A DNA stretch of 14,713 bases from GWF2-50-93 sp041666985. GTDB lineage: Bacteria; Verrucomicrobiota; Lentisphaeria; Victivallales; GWF2-50-93. Under the pieces are notes generated by a model that saw only the letters and a list, made by a program, of their open reading frames with translations, was not told the DNA's origin and did not search any database. Position numbers and translations under genes: made by a program. Shown here one piece after another: positions 1 through 6,771 of the stretch (its first letter is position 1; each line of letters begins with the position of its first letter). The stretch spans positions 1-14,713 of the forward strand of contig JBAYFV010000048.1 of NCBI GenBank assembly GCA_041666985.1, written 5' to 3'.

Positions 1-12
1 AAACATAAAAAG

Positions 13-1002
13 GTGGATGCTATTTACAGTTTAGAAGGGAAAAAAGGCGATAATCAGAACTCTGACATGGACGGCGGCGGCAGTCCGTCTTTCTGGGTTA
101 TTCTGTTGATTGTGTCCTGTGTCATGATTTTACTTGTTTGTCTTTTCGCTTATACGCAGAAAACAAAAACCGTCCAGGTTCCGGAAACTAAAAAGGAACT
201 GAAGTCGGAAGCGGGGAATAAGGGTTCCGGTAAAAAGGCTCTTCCGAAAAGTGCGCTCGAATACAAGCTCATCTCCGGTAATTGCGCGCTCGCGGAGGAA
301 CATCTCAAATATGACAGGCCCGATCAGGCGAAAGAGGCGGCTCTAAAGGTTTTGGCTGCCGGGATAGGTGAAGATGAGCCGTTATGGGGCAGGGCTGTTG
401 CAGTTCTCAATAAAGTCAATTCGCTCGTGATCTCAACGGATCTCCCCGGTCCGGAAAAAGAATCCTATGTAATACAGAAGGGCGACAGTCTCATTAAAAT
501 AGCCTCGGATTCCAATACAACGCTCGACCTGCTCATGAAATGCAACGGGCTAAATCCGTCCAATCCTGTGATGCGTCCCGGCAGAACGATCAAGGTTTTT
601 AAAGGAAATTGGAAGGTGGAAGTTAGCAAAAAACGTTTTAAACTTTATGTTTATAACGGCGGAAATTTATTTAAGGTTTATAATATCGGTATCGGAAAGC
701 CTGAGAAAACGCCTGCCGGGACTTTTGAAGTTGATGTGAAGAAAAAAGAGCCTGTCTGGTTCAAGGACGGAAAGCAGGTACCGTACGGATCAAAGGAGAA
801 TATCCTCGGAACAAGGTGGATGTCGCTTAAACCGGCCTCCGAATCCGGTGCCGGTTTGAAAGGTTACGGGATTCATGGCACATGGATGCCCGGAGAGATC
901 GGTAAGGAGAATAACGCCGGATCCATAAGATTGGACAATGATGATATCAATGAGTTATATATGATCGTTCCATTGCACACAACAGTCGTTATCAAGGATT
1001 AA
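13..1002 (+). CDS. Membrane-anchored LysM + YkuD (L,D-transpeptidase-like) protein with Ser at the catalytic Cys position
   Basis: The protein has a short N-terminal cytoplasmic stretch and one membrane segment (about residues 27-47, FWVILLIVSCVMILL), so it is probably a type II anchored periplasmic protein. A LysM peptidoglycan-binding domain follows at about 151-196 (YVIQKGDSLIKIA), then a YkuD domain at about 200-329. Active YkuD enzymes form 3-3 crosslinks in peptidoglycan or attach proteins to it through a cysteine in an HGC-[IV]-R motif. Here the first part, GYGIHGT (285-291), is present, but the second reads NNAGSIRL (300-307), with alanine for the usual histidine and serine (TCC) for the cysteine. 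It may be inactive, altered, or carry a one-base sequence error. The frame is open to the left edge without a clear ribosome site before the GTG at 13, so the true start may lie outside the window or at the ATG at 67. accA follows after 2 bases. Confidence 0.85.
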   Translation: MDAIYSLEGKKGDNQNSDMDGGGSPSFWVILLIVSCVMILLVCLFAYTQKTKTVQVPETKKELKSEAGNKGSGKKALPKSALEYKLISGNCALAEEHLKYDRPDQAKEAALKVLAAGIGEDEPLWGRAVAVLNKVNSLVISTDLPGPEKESYVIQKGDSLIKIASDSNTTLDLLMKCNGLNPSNPVMRPGRTIKVFKGNWKVEVSKKRFKLYVYNGGNLFKVYNIGIGKPEKTPAGTFEVDVKKKEPVWFKDGKQVPYGSKENILGTRWMSLKPASESGAGLKGYGIHGTWMPGEIGKENNAGSIRLDNDDINELYMIVPLHTTVVIKD

Positions 1003-1004
1003 AT

Positions 1005-1961
1005 ATGGCAAATACTGTTCTGGATTTTGAAAGGCCGATTGCGGAGCTTGAAGCGAAAATAGCGGAGTTCGAAAGCCTCGGCAATTCACACAGCGTTGAT
1101 GTTGACAAGGAAATGGTGCATCTCCGGAAAAAAATTGAGGAGACAAAGAAAACAATATATGAGAGCCTGACTCCCTGGCAGAGGGTTCAGCTTGCCCGTC
1201 ATCCCGACAGACCCTATCTCATGGATTACATCAATAGGGTTTTTACTGATTTCCTTGAGTTCCACGGCGACCGCAGGTTCGCTGAGGATCCCGCCATTGT
1301 TGGTGGTTTTGCGAAAATTGACGGGAAGCCGGTTCTTGTAATCGGAACACAGAAGGGCCGCAATATCAAGGAGAATGTTTTCAGGAATTTCGGATGCCCG
1401 CATCCCGAAGGTTACCGCAAGGCTCTGCGCCTCATGAAACTTGCTGAAAAGGCTAAGATCCCCATAATAACCCTTATTGACACACCCGGAGCATTTCCCG
1501 GAATTGCATCCGAGGAAAGACATATCGGCGAGGCCATTGCCGTCAATCTGAGGGAAATGTTCGAATTTCCGGTTCCGATTGTCGCGGCAGTGATCGGGGA
1601 AGGCGGAAGCGGAGGGGCGCTCGGAATAGGAGTGGGGAACAAAATCCTGCTTATGGAGAACGCATATTATTCCGTCATAACTCCTGAAGGATGTGCCGCA
1701 ATACTGTGGAAGGACAGGGCGTTTTCAGCGAAAGCCGCCGAATCTCTGAGGCTCACTGCAAAAGACCTTAAGGAACTTGGAATAATTGATGAGATAGTCA
1801 AGGAGCCGCTCGGAGGCGCTCACAAGGATTTTGATGCCGCCGCCGAATCTCTGAAAAAGGCGCTTAAGAAAAATATTTCGGATCTTGAAAAGCTGTCACC
1901 TCAGGAGATTAAAGAGAACCGTTATCAGAAATATCGCAAAATGGGAGTTTTCACCGAATAG
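1005..1961 (+). CDS. accA: Acetyl-CoA carboxylase carboxyltransferase, alpha subunit
   Basis: AccA pairs with AccD to move the carboxyl group from carboxybiotin to acetyl-CoA, giving malonyl-CoA, the committed step of fatty acid synthesis in the cytoplasm. The 318-residue length is normal for the family. The N-terminal helix (about 5-55) is followed by the carboxyltransferase domain. Recognisable family signatures are RPYLMDYINRVF (69-80), FHGDRRFAEDPAIVGG (86-101), GRNIKENVFRNFGCPHPEGY (118-137), LIDTPGAFPG (157-166), GEGGSGGALGIG (198-209) and SVITPEGCAAILWKD (223-237). The last two contain glycine-rich backbone elements that bind acyl-CoA in this crotonase-like fold. AAGGA about 6 bases before the ATG is a suitable ribosome site. 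It lies 2 bases after the YkuD gene and 8 before the acetyltransferase gene, so it is probably translated from a shared transcript. accD is not in the window. Confidence 0.97.
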   Translation: MANTVLDFERPIAELEAKIAEFESLGNSHSVDVDKEMVHLRKKIEETKKTIYESLTPWQRVQLARHPDRPYLMDYINRVFTDFLEFHGDRRFAEDPAIVGGFAKIDGKPVLVIGTQKGRNIKENVFRNFGCPHPEGYRKALRLMKLAEKAKIPIITLIDTPGAFPGIASEERHIGEAIAVNLREMFEFPVPIVAAVIGEGGSGGALGIGVGNKILLMENAYYSVITPEGCAAILWKDRAFSAKAAESLRLTAKDLKELGIIDEIVKEPLGGAHKDFDAAAESLKKALKKNISDLEKLSPQEIKENRYQKYRKMGVFTE

Positions 1962-1969
1962 GATTTCTG

Positions 1970-2425
1970 ATGCAGAAAATTCAAATACGCATGGCTGAAA
2001 AAGGAGATATGAGCGCGATCTGCAGAATCCTCGCGCCATATGCGAGAAAAAAAATTGTCCTGCCTCGTGATCCCGTGGAAGTTGCAAGGCATATCAATAA
2101 TTTCTGCGTTGCGGAAAAAAACGGGAGAATCATCGGTTGCTGCGCATTCCGCGATTACGGGAACAGGCTTTTTGAAATCAGGTCGCTCGCAGTAAGCTCC
2201 CGGAATGTCGGAGGCGGAATCGGATCGAAGATGGTCAATTTCCTGAAAGAAAGAATTTCCGGACAGGGAGATGTCAGAATATTTGCGCTGACCACCAGCG
2301 CCGGTTTCTTCAACAGGCTTGGCTTCCGGACTGTCGAAAAGGATATGTTCCCCCAGAAAATCTGGAGCGACTGCTCCAAGTGTCCCAAACTCAACGACTG
2401 CGACGAGGAAGCTGTAATGATTTAA
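1970..2425 (+). CDS. Short ArgA-like GNAT acetyltransferase (probable N-acetylglutamate synthase)
   Basis: This is a single-domain GNAT protein of 151 residues. The acetyl-CoA-binding motif A is RNVGGGIGSKMV (78-89), after the usual beta strand EIRSLAV. FFNRLGF (113-119) is the typical GNAT C-terminal motif. The tail MFPQKIWSDCSKCPK (126-140), with cysteines 135, 138 and 144, resembles the C-terminus of ArgA-type N-acetylglutamate synthases, which have a KIW.DC segment there. The likely reaction is acetyl-CoA + L-glutamate to N-acetylglutamate, the first step of arginine synthesis. It lacks the amino-acid-kinase domain of classical ArgA, like the short stand-alone forms known in some bacteria. 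AGGA overlapping the accA stop serves as ribosome site. The next two genes also act, or probably act, on glutamate compounds. Another small-molecule substrate cannot be excluded. Confidence 0.75.
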   Translation: MQKIQIRMAEKGDMSAICRILAPYARKKIVLPRDPVEVARHINNFCVAEKNGRIIGCCAFRDYGNRLFEIRSLAVSSRNVGGGIGSKMVNFLKERISGQGDVRIFALTTSAGFFNRLGFRTVEKDMFPQKIWSDCSKCPKLNDCDEEAVMI

Positions 2426-2434
2426 CTGTGAACA

Positions 2435-4354
2435 ATGAAAAAAAGCTCCGAAAAAATACATCCTCTTTCAAATTCTCCAGAAGAAATAAAACGAGCATTC
2501 AAGGCGGGCCGGGGCGGCAAGACGGATCTTTTCGCCTACGGCACCCTGATGGATGACACGCATGTCCGGCTCCTTCTTAAGCGGGTTGTGCCTTCGGTTC
2601 CGGCGAAACTCTATAATTACATGAGGGTCGCGCCTTCATGGAGTTTTCCGTTCATTGTCAAACAGCATGGCGCTGTGACGGAAGGCAGGATACTCAGGGG
2701 CCTTTCTCCGGAAGACATGAAAGTCCTTGACGACTTCGAGGTGGAAGGGCATCTTTTCAAGCGCCAGATGACGGTTGTCAGAACCGCCAGAGGCCGCCAG
2801 CGCTGCATGACTTACGTCGGGAATATCAGCGTACTCGAAAGATCTTTCGGCAGAGAGGTGGAGTTCGAGGACAGGTACAGCCGTTACATCGAAAAGAAAG
2901 TGGATGCGGTTATTGCCGACATGAATACCGACAAGTCTGAAATGACAAGGCGCGTGATCCATGAACTGATGGGATCGGCCGTGGATGAAATCATACAGTC
3001 CCATTTTGACGGCAACTACATCTGCAATTACATAATGGTCCAGGCACTTGAGGAGGCGAAGCCGCCCCACCTGAAAGATCTCCTGAAAAACAGGGAGCTG
3101 CTGCCATACGCCGGAAATTACATGCGTCTCGCATGCCAGCATATTGTATTCAACCAGCTTGTCGATGCCGTCAGGCATGAATATCTCGACGCAGTGAGAA
3201 TTGCGCACCCCTATTTCAGACACGGACTTTCGATACTGCTTGCGATGATCTATTACAACAGGCATTCAAAAACAATAAATGATCTGTTCATGGAGAAATC
3301 CCTGGATACGATTGTTGAAGGCAGGAATTACAGGGATTATGCGAAGTTCGCAATTGAAGTTTCGGACAGCATATACAACTCGAAGGAGATGCAGCCTGTT
3401 ATTGAATTTGTTGAGGAGAACTGGTATTCGGCTCCGACACCGCTCGGCGCCGAACTTGAGTTCAGCTGTCTCGGAAAACGCGCCGTATACGCCCATCCGG
3501 GCGAGGACAGGATGTACGACGGTTTTTACTGGTTCAAGGATTTCGACATGTTTCGCAGGACGTGGCGTATGGGCGGACATGTGGATTCGCATCAGCAGAT
3601 AACCGTAGGTCAGGAACGCCACCGCGGATTTTTTGAATACGCCCTTGGCCGCTATCAGATTGTGGGCGACCTCTCTCGCCCGCTTTTCGCATGCCCGTGG
3701 GGAATGTCTATTCTGATAAACGAAGCTGTGAAATTCGCAAACATACCTCCTCACAGTCTGCACATTTCAATGGAGCTTCAGAGAGGGAAAACCAGCAGCA
3801 GCATAACGGATAAGGAGCATCAGGATGAAGACCTTGTCTGTCTCCTTCTCCTCGGTGGCGATATCAGGCCGGATTCGGCGGGCAGGCTCAGGGAGTGGAG
3901 GGTTTTTGACGGGGAACTCGACACCAACGTCAATAAATCACTGAACTTTTCCGACCGCAAGTTTCATTTTGCCAAGCCGGATCAGGATGAAAGCGAAGCC
4001 TCCGATGTCATGGAATATAAGTTCATAAGGCTTAACCGTGAAAACACGGACTATGAAAGCCTGATCATCGCGCTGAAGGGATATCAGTTCGGAACAAGGG
4101 CCAGGCCGATAAAAACCCAGACGCTTGAGAAGGAAACGCCCGAACAGACATTCCTGCGTGCCTGGGCTGCAAACCCCCAGCCGCTTGACTCTTCGGCGAT
4201 AAACGGATTCATCGAAAAGGTTGAAAAGGGTCTTCTCGAAGAAAATAATATTGCAAGGCTGCCTTCGACTAAGCAGACAGCGTTGAGAAGGATTGAGGAA
4301 CGGCTTTTGGACCAGAATTCATTCATATCGAAATACAAACAACAAGGTCAGTAA
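2435..4354 (+). CDS. Fusion of gamma-glutamylcyclotransferase (AIG2)-like domain with a possible amidoligase-like domain
   Basis: The protein has 639 residues. The N-terminus (about 30-145) is a GGCT/AIG2-like domain: FAYGTLMDD (33-41) forms the substrate-binding loop, and LDDFEVEGHLFKRQMTVV (98-115) carries E102, in the position of the general-base glutamate of this family. Such domains release 5-oxoproline from gamma-glutamyl amines or peptides. The middle (about 150-330) is helical and unrecognised. From about 335 come GAELEF (338-343), HVDSHQQI (382-389) and HISMEL (443-448), which recall the acidic strand motifs and histidines of the glutamine synthetase-like amidoligase fold. This is a weak resemblance seen by eye. 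No membrane segment or signal peptide is visible. There is no clear ribosome site; the start lies 10 bases after the previous stop, so translational coupling is likely. murI starts one base after its stop. A function in making and trimming a gamma-glutamyl-type compound is inference only. Confidence 0.75.
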   Translation: MKKSSEKIHPLSNSPEEIKRAFKAGRGGKTDLFAYGTLMDDTHVRLLLKRVVPSVPAKLYNYMRVAPSWSFPFIVKQHGAVTEGRILRGLSPEDMKVLDDFEVEGHLFKRQMTVVRTARGRQRCMTYVGNISVLERSFGREVEFEDRYSRYIEKKVDAVIADMNTDKSEMTRRVIHELMGSAVDEIIQSHFDGNYICNYIMVQALEEAKPPHLKDLLKNRELLPYAGNYMRLACQHIVFNQLVDAVRHEYLDAVRIAHPYFRHGLSILLAMIYYNRHSKTINDLFMEKSLDTIVEGRNYRDYAKFAIEVSDSIYNSKEMQPVIEFVEENWYSAPTPLGAELEFSCLGKRAVYAHPGEDRMYDGFYWFKDFDMFRRTWRMGGHVDSHQQITVGQERHRGFFEYALGRYQIVGDLSRPLFACPWGMSILINEAVKFANIPPHSLHISMELQRGKTSSSITDKEHQDEDLVCLLLLGGDIRPDSAGRLREWRVFDGELDTNVNKSLNFSDRKFHFAKPDQDESEASDVMEYKFIRLNRENTDYESLIIALKGYQFGTRARPIKTQTLEKETPEQTFLRAWAANPQPLDSSAINGFIEKVEKGLLEENNIARLPSTKQTALRRIEERLLDQNSFISKYKQQGQ

Positions 4355-4355
4355 C

Positions 4356-5168
4356 ATGAAATACGATAACCGTCCAATAGGAATTTTTGATTCCGGGCTC
4401 GGCGGATTGACAGTTGCAGCTGCGCTTAGGAAATCGCTTCCGAACGAAAACATAATTTATCTCGGCGATACCGCCCGTGTTCCGTATGGCGATAAATCAC
4501 CGGCAAACATAATCCGTTTTGGAATGGAGGATGCATCCTTCTTGGTTGCAAAAGGAGTCAAACTCATAGTCATTGCCTGCAACACTGTCTCGGCGATCGC
4601 CCTCATGGAGATCCGTGCGAAATTCGCAGATGTTCCCGTGATCGGCGTACTTGATGCAGGGGTCAGGGCATGTCTCAGGGCAAAACCGAAATATGTCGCG
4701 GTGATCGGGACTAGGGCGACTGTCAGCAGTGATGCCTACCGCCGTGAGATTCACGCCGTAAATCCGGAAATAAGCGTCAGGACGATTGCATGCCCTCTTT
4801 TCGTTCCAATTGCTGAGGAAGGGCTTGCAGACAATGAGATCTGCCGTCTGACCATTGATTTCTATCTGAATTCCCTGAAGAGGGAAACCCCTGACATGCT
4901 TCTTCTTGCATGTACTCATTATCCGCTCCTGAAAAAATCCTTCCAGTCGTATCTGTCGAAGAAAGTGAAGATCGTTGACAGTGCGGACGCATGTGCGAAG
5001 TTCGCAGAGGAGTATCTGGAGAGGAATTCCCTTTCGGCGAGCAAGGCGACTTCCGGAACGGAGCGGTTCTATGTGACGGACATGCCCGACTCATTTTTCA
5101 AACAGGCGAAGAAGTTCCTCGGCCGCGACCTCGAACACTTCCAGAAAGTTTCGATTTCCGAGAGCTGA
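4356..5168 (+). CDS. murI: Glutamate racemase
   Basis: MurI interconverts L- and D-glutamate in the cytoplasm and so supplies D-Glu for the peptidoglycan stem peptide. Both catalytic cysteines are present in their family motifs: IACNTVSA (C75) and LLACTHYPLL (C186). The substrate loops IGIFDSGLGGLTV (8-20) and LGDTARVPYG (36-45) are also intact. The length of 270 residues is normal. I chose the ATG at 4356 because the family begins at the (R)PIGIFDSG strand and AAGG lies about 8 bases upstream. An open frame extends to 4293 inside the previous gene, but the extra residues do not look like MurI. It is the last gene of the left block, ending 11 bases before the stop of a convergent gene, with no hairpin terminator visible in that gap. 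Confidence 0.96.
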   Translation: MKYDNRPIGIFDSGLGGLTVAAALRKSLPNENIIYLGDTARVPYGDKSPANIIRFGMEDASFLVAKGVKLIVIACNTVSAIALMEIRAKFADVPVIGVLDAGVRACLRAKPKYVAVIGTRATVSSDAYRREIHAVNPEISVRTIACPLFVPIAEEGLADNEICRLTIDFYLNSLKRETPDMLLLACTHYPLLKKSFQSYLSKKVKIVDSADACAKFAEEYLERNSLSASKATSGTERFYVTDMPDSFFKQAKKFLGRDLEHFQKVSISES

Positions 5169-5179
5169 GCCGGAGTTAC

Positions 5180-5587
5180 TTACTTTTTCAAGAAATATTT
5201 TCTGACTTTCACTGCAATTTGAGGGTTTGTCATCTTGTCGGCCGCTTCGATTCCTGCTATGCGCTTACCGAGCTTTTTTTTCTCAATGCGTTTTTTCAGT
5301 TCTGTCTTGGCCTCGCTGGGGCCGAATATGAGTATGGATTTGGCATTCTTTATGAATGCAATCACCTCGTCATAATAGACATTCATCTGTCGTGTATATT
5401 CTCTTTTCTGGGCATCTTCAGCAGGCATCTGTCGTGAGTCGGATGAGTTTCCCATCGGTAGGCTGGAGTAGCGTTTGAGTTGTTTTTCCACATTCGACTC
5501 AATTATTTTTTCCTGTTCCATTTTGCCGAGAAGAAGAACAATAACGGCCTTTTTGTGATCGATCCACAGTCCAGCATTTGTTTCCAT
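5180..5587 (-). CDS. Small eRF1-domain-3-like (baeRF-type) protein, function unknown
   Basis: This 135-residue cytoplasmic protein contains GLWIDHKKAVIVLLL (6-20), ESNVEKQ (30-36), YYDEVIAFIKNAKSILIFGP (71-90), SEAKTELKKR (91-100) and AGIEAADKMTNPQIA (111-125). From memory, this pattern belongs to a conserved family in planctomycetes and deltaproteobacteria, often labelled hypothetical or host-attachment-like and related to domain 3 of eRF1/Pelota (the baeRF group, suspected ribosome-associated factors). The strand-GPSEAK segment is the typical core of that fold. I chose the ATG at 5587 because GGAG stands 6 bases before it; the in-frame ATG at 5599 has no ribosome site. Upstream in the same direction, 116 bases away, is the four-cysteine mini-protein gene, which may share its transcript. 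A role in translation is inference. Confidence 0.7.
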   Translation of the reverse strand: METNAGLWIDHKKAVIVLLLGKMEQEKIIESNVEKQLKRYSSLPMGNSSDSRQMPAEDAQKREYTRQMNVYYDEVIAFIKNAKSILIFGPSEAKTELKKRIEKKKLGKRIAGIEAADKMTNPQIAVKVRKYFLKK

Positions 5588-5703
5588 AATAAACTCCATG
5601 TTGTTTGTCGGGTTCGGAATTTAGGGGTATAAGAGATAAATGCTAAGAAACAACGCATCCCTTCATTGTTAAAATAATGATTAAATGATTATTTGTCGAC
5701 TTT

Positions 5704-5856
5704 TCACTTCGATTTCTTTTCAATGATTTTTGTTTTTTCATCTTTCTGGTCTTTTTTTTCTTCCTTGTAGTCTCCTATGATGGTTTTTACGAAGCAGATG
5801 TCGAATAGGAAGCATTTTCTGCAACCGACTGCGATTGCGATAGGACACAGAGTCAT
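5704..5856 (-). CDS. Four-cysteine mini-protein with a lysine/glutamate-rich tail (50 residues)
   Basis: A strong ribosome site, AGGAGG, lies 6 bases before the ATG. The product begins MTLCPIAIAVGCRKC and has cysteines at 4, 12, 15 and 21 (C-x7-C-x2-C-x5-C), then TIIGDY (25-30), and a highly charged tail of Lys, Glu and Asp to residue 50. The arrangement suggests a small metal-binding knuckle, or possibly an iron-sulfur or redox site. From memory, short proteins starting CPIAIA.GC.KCP and containing IGDY occur in deltaproteobacteria and planctomycetes, mostly unnamed. It precedes the baeRF-like gene in the same direction. The long T-runs seen on the plus strand at 5740-5765 are simply its lysine codons. 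Function is unknown. Confidence 0.65.
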   Translation of the reverse strand: MTLCPIAIAVGCRKCFLFDICFVKTIIGDYKEEKKDQKDEKTKIIEKKSK

Positions 5857-5881
5857 TTCAGCCCTCCTTTTTTTAGATGTT

Positions 5882-5894
5882 TCAGTTAAACTGA
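5882..5894. promoter_or_regulatory. Perfect 6-1-6 palindrome in the leader of the four-cysteine gene
   Basis: TCAGTT-A-AACTGA is a perfect dyad about 25 bases before the start codon of the four-cysteine gene and downstream of its candidate promoter. It could be an operator for a dimeric repressor or a short leader hairpin. There is only one copy here. Confidence 0.35.
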
Positions 5895-5932
5895 TGCCTC
5901 AAAGTTACATATCATGCAAACTTACTGTATTT

Positions 5933-5960
5933 AGATTACTTTAACAATACAAGAAATCAA
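5933..5960 (-). promoter_or_regulatory. Candidate sigma-70-type promoter for the four-cysteine gene
   Basis: On the minus strand TTGATT (5960-5955) and TAATCT (5938-5933) are 16 bases apart. Transcription would begin near 5926 and give a leader of about 70 bases. An alternative TTGTAT / TACAGT pair overlaps it. Judged by eye only. Confidence 0.35.
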
Positions 5961-6056
5961 GCTGTCCAGATAGATACGCAACAATGAAAACACAAGTCTT
6001 TCAGGGTTTTCGCCATGAAATCCGATGGATTTTACATTAGGCACACCATGTATATT

Positions 6057-6090
6057 CAAATAAATGAATGTTCTTGTATTCATTTGTTTG
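6057..6090. promoter_or_regulatory. Long dyad touching the -35 box upstream of tRNA-Lys
   Basis: CAAATAAATGAAT (6057-6069) and ATTCATTTGTTTG (6078-6090) pair over 13 positions with one T/G mismatch, around an 8-base spacer. The inner 8 base pairs are perfect. The right arm covers the first three bases of the TTGACA box. This is an operator-like position. A terminator is less likely because no T-run follows either arm. Confidence 0.45.
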
Positions 6091-6118
6091 ACAAGACGCA
6101 TATGTGAGCAAATATTAT
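6088..6118 (+). promoter_or_regulatory. Probable promoter of tRNA-Lys
   Basis: A perfect TTGACA (6088-6093) and near-consensus TATTAT (6113-6118) are separated by 19 bases, somewhat longer than the ideal 17. Transcription would start near 6125, about 68 bases before the tRNA. Confidence 0.5.
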
Positions 6119-6192
6119 GCGGGTTTCAATTCTCATTCTTCCTGAGATTTATTCTGGAACTAGTTTTGACGGTTAAAACTGTTTTTTGATGT

Positions 6193-6268
6193 GCGCTTGT
6201 AGCTCAGTTGGTAGAGCAGGTGACTCTTAATCACAAGGTCGAAGGTTCAAGTCCTTCCAGGCGCACCA
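6193..6268 (+). tRNA. tRNA-Lys, anticodon CTT
   Basis: The 76-base cloverleaf is complete with encoded CCA. The acceptor stem GCGCTTG / CAGGCGC pairs fully (one T-G pair). The D arm is GCTC-AGTTGGTA-GAGC. The anticodon loop CTCTTAA gives anticodon CTT, which reads AAG lysine codons. The T arm GAAGG-TTCAAGT-CCTTC is perfect. The top anticodon-stem pair (position 27 with 43) is G with A, a mismatch, leaving four good pairs. It is a single gene with a likely promoter of its own upstream. No copy of its 3' end is seen elsewhere in the window, so there is no sign of an integrated element using it. Confidence 0.97.
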
Positions 6269-6340
6269 CTTCTTTAGACCCATTGTTGCCATCATAATAA
6301 TATATATCTATGATTGATTTGGGAGAGGTGATTTTTTTTA

Positions 6341-6370
6341 TTGATTACCACTTTGAATTCGCCATATTAT
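6341..6370 (+). promoter_or_regulatory. Candidate promoter of the HTH gene
   Basis: TTGATT (6341-6346) and TATTAT (6365-6370) are 18 bases apart, placing a start near 6377 and a leader of about 27 bases that includes the GGAGG ribosome site. Judged by eye only. Confidence 0.4.
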
Positions 6371-6403
6371 TGTAAGTTTTAAAAATAAAGGGAGGTATCA
6401 TCT

Positions 6404-6751
6404 ATGAAAGACATCGACTGGAGTTTATTGGTTAATGACATACAGGACAATAATTTCCTCTCCCAGACGGATTTGTCGGCTATGCTCAAAGTATCTCAGC
6501 AGTCCATTTCAAACTGGCAAGGTGGCACGAGAAATCCGAGTGCCGATGCAAAGCGGAAACTTGTTGAAATTGCTTCCAAAAGTGGAATTGACATAAAAAA
6601 ATATAGGATGGAACCCGAAGTACGTGCTATCAGCAAGTATATTGATACTGAAAAAGGCGGGGAGCTTGTCAGAATTTTCGAACAATATACGAGAATGTCC
6701 CAGGTTAATAAAAAGAAGTTCATGGAATATGCCGTGAAGCTGTCGAGGTAA
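6404..6751 (+). CDS. Small helix-turn-helix (XRE/Cro-type) regulator
   Basis: The 115-residue protein has an XRE-type HTH at about 19-60: LSQTDLSAMLKVSQQSISNW holds the positioning helix, turn and recognition helix, and GGTRNPSADAKRKLVEI is the family's usual continuation. The C-terminal part (about 70-115) is charged and probably helical, possibly for dimerisation; I do not recognise it. GGAGG stands 8 bases before the ATG, and a candidate promoter lies just upstream. The next gene starts 20 bases after its stop, in the same direction, so the two are probably co-expressed. It is a stand-alone regulator whose target is unknown. It might control its own operon or act as the DNA-binding half of a two-gene unit. 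Confidence 0.85.
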   Translation: MKDIDWSLLVNDIQDNNFLSQTDLSAMLKVSQQSISNWQGGTRNPSADAKRKLVEIASKSGIDIKKYRMEPEVRAISKYIDTEKGGELVRIFEQYTRMSQVNKKKFMEYAVKLSR

Positions 6752-6771
6752 GCTTAGGGATTCATTATATC

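Larger units (their letters stand above)
5857..6192. other. Gene-free stretch between the four-cysteine gene and tRNA-Lys
   Basis: This 336-base AT-rich stretch lies between divergently read genes. It holds a candidate minus-strand promoter and a short palindrome on the left, and a long dyad plus a candidate plus-strand promoter on the right, each listed separately. The only reading frames are very short, such as 18 codons from 5983, and none has a ribosome site. Confidence 0.6.

Noticed and set aside
1086..1523. Minus-strand frame of 145 codons inside accA
   Set aside because: Antisense shadow of a strongly conserved gene, with no ribosome site.
4991..5437. Open plus-strand frame of 148 codons across the end of murI and the convergent gene
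   Set aside because: It runs out of frame through murI and antisense to the baeRF-like gene, both of which have clear family motifs and ribosome sites.
5740..5765. Long T-runs that could look like a terminator
   Set aside because: They are the complement of lysine codons in the four-cysteine gene; no stem precedes them.
5983..6039. Short ATG frame of 18 codons on the plus strand
   Set aside because: No ribosome site, no recognisable product, and it lies before the candidate tRNA promoter.
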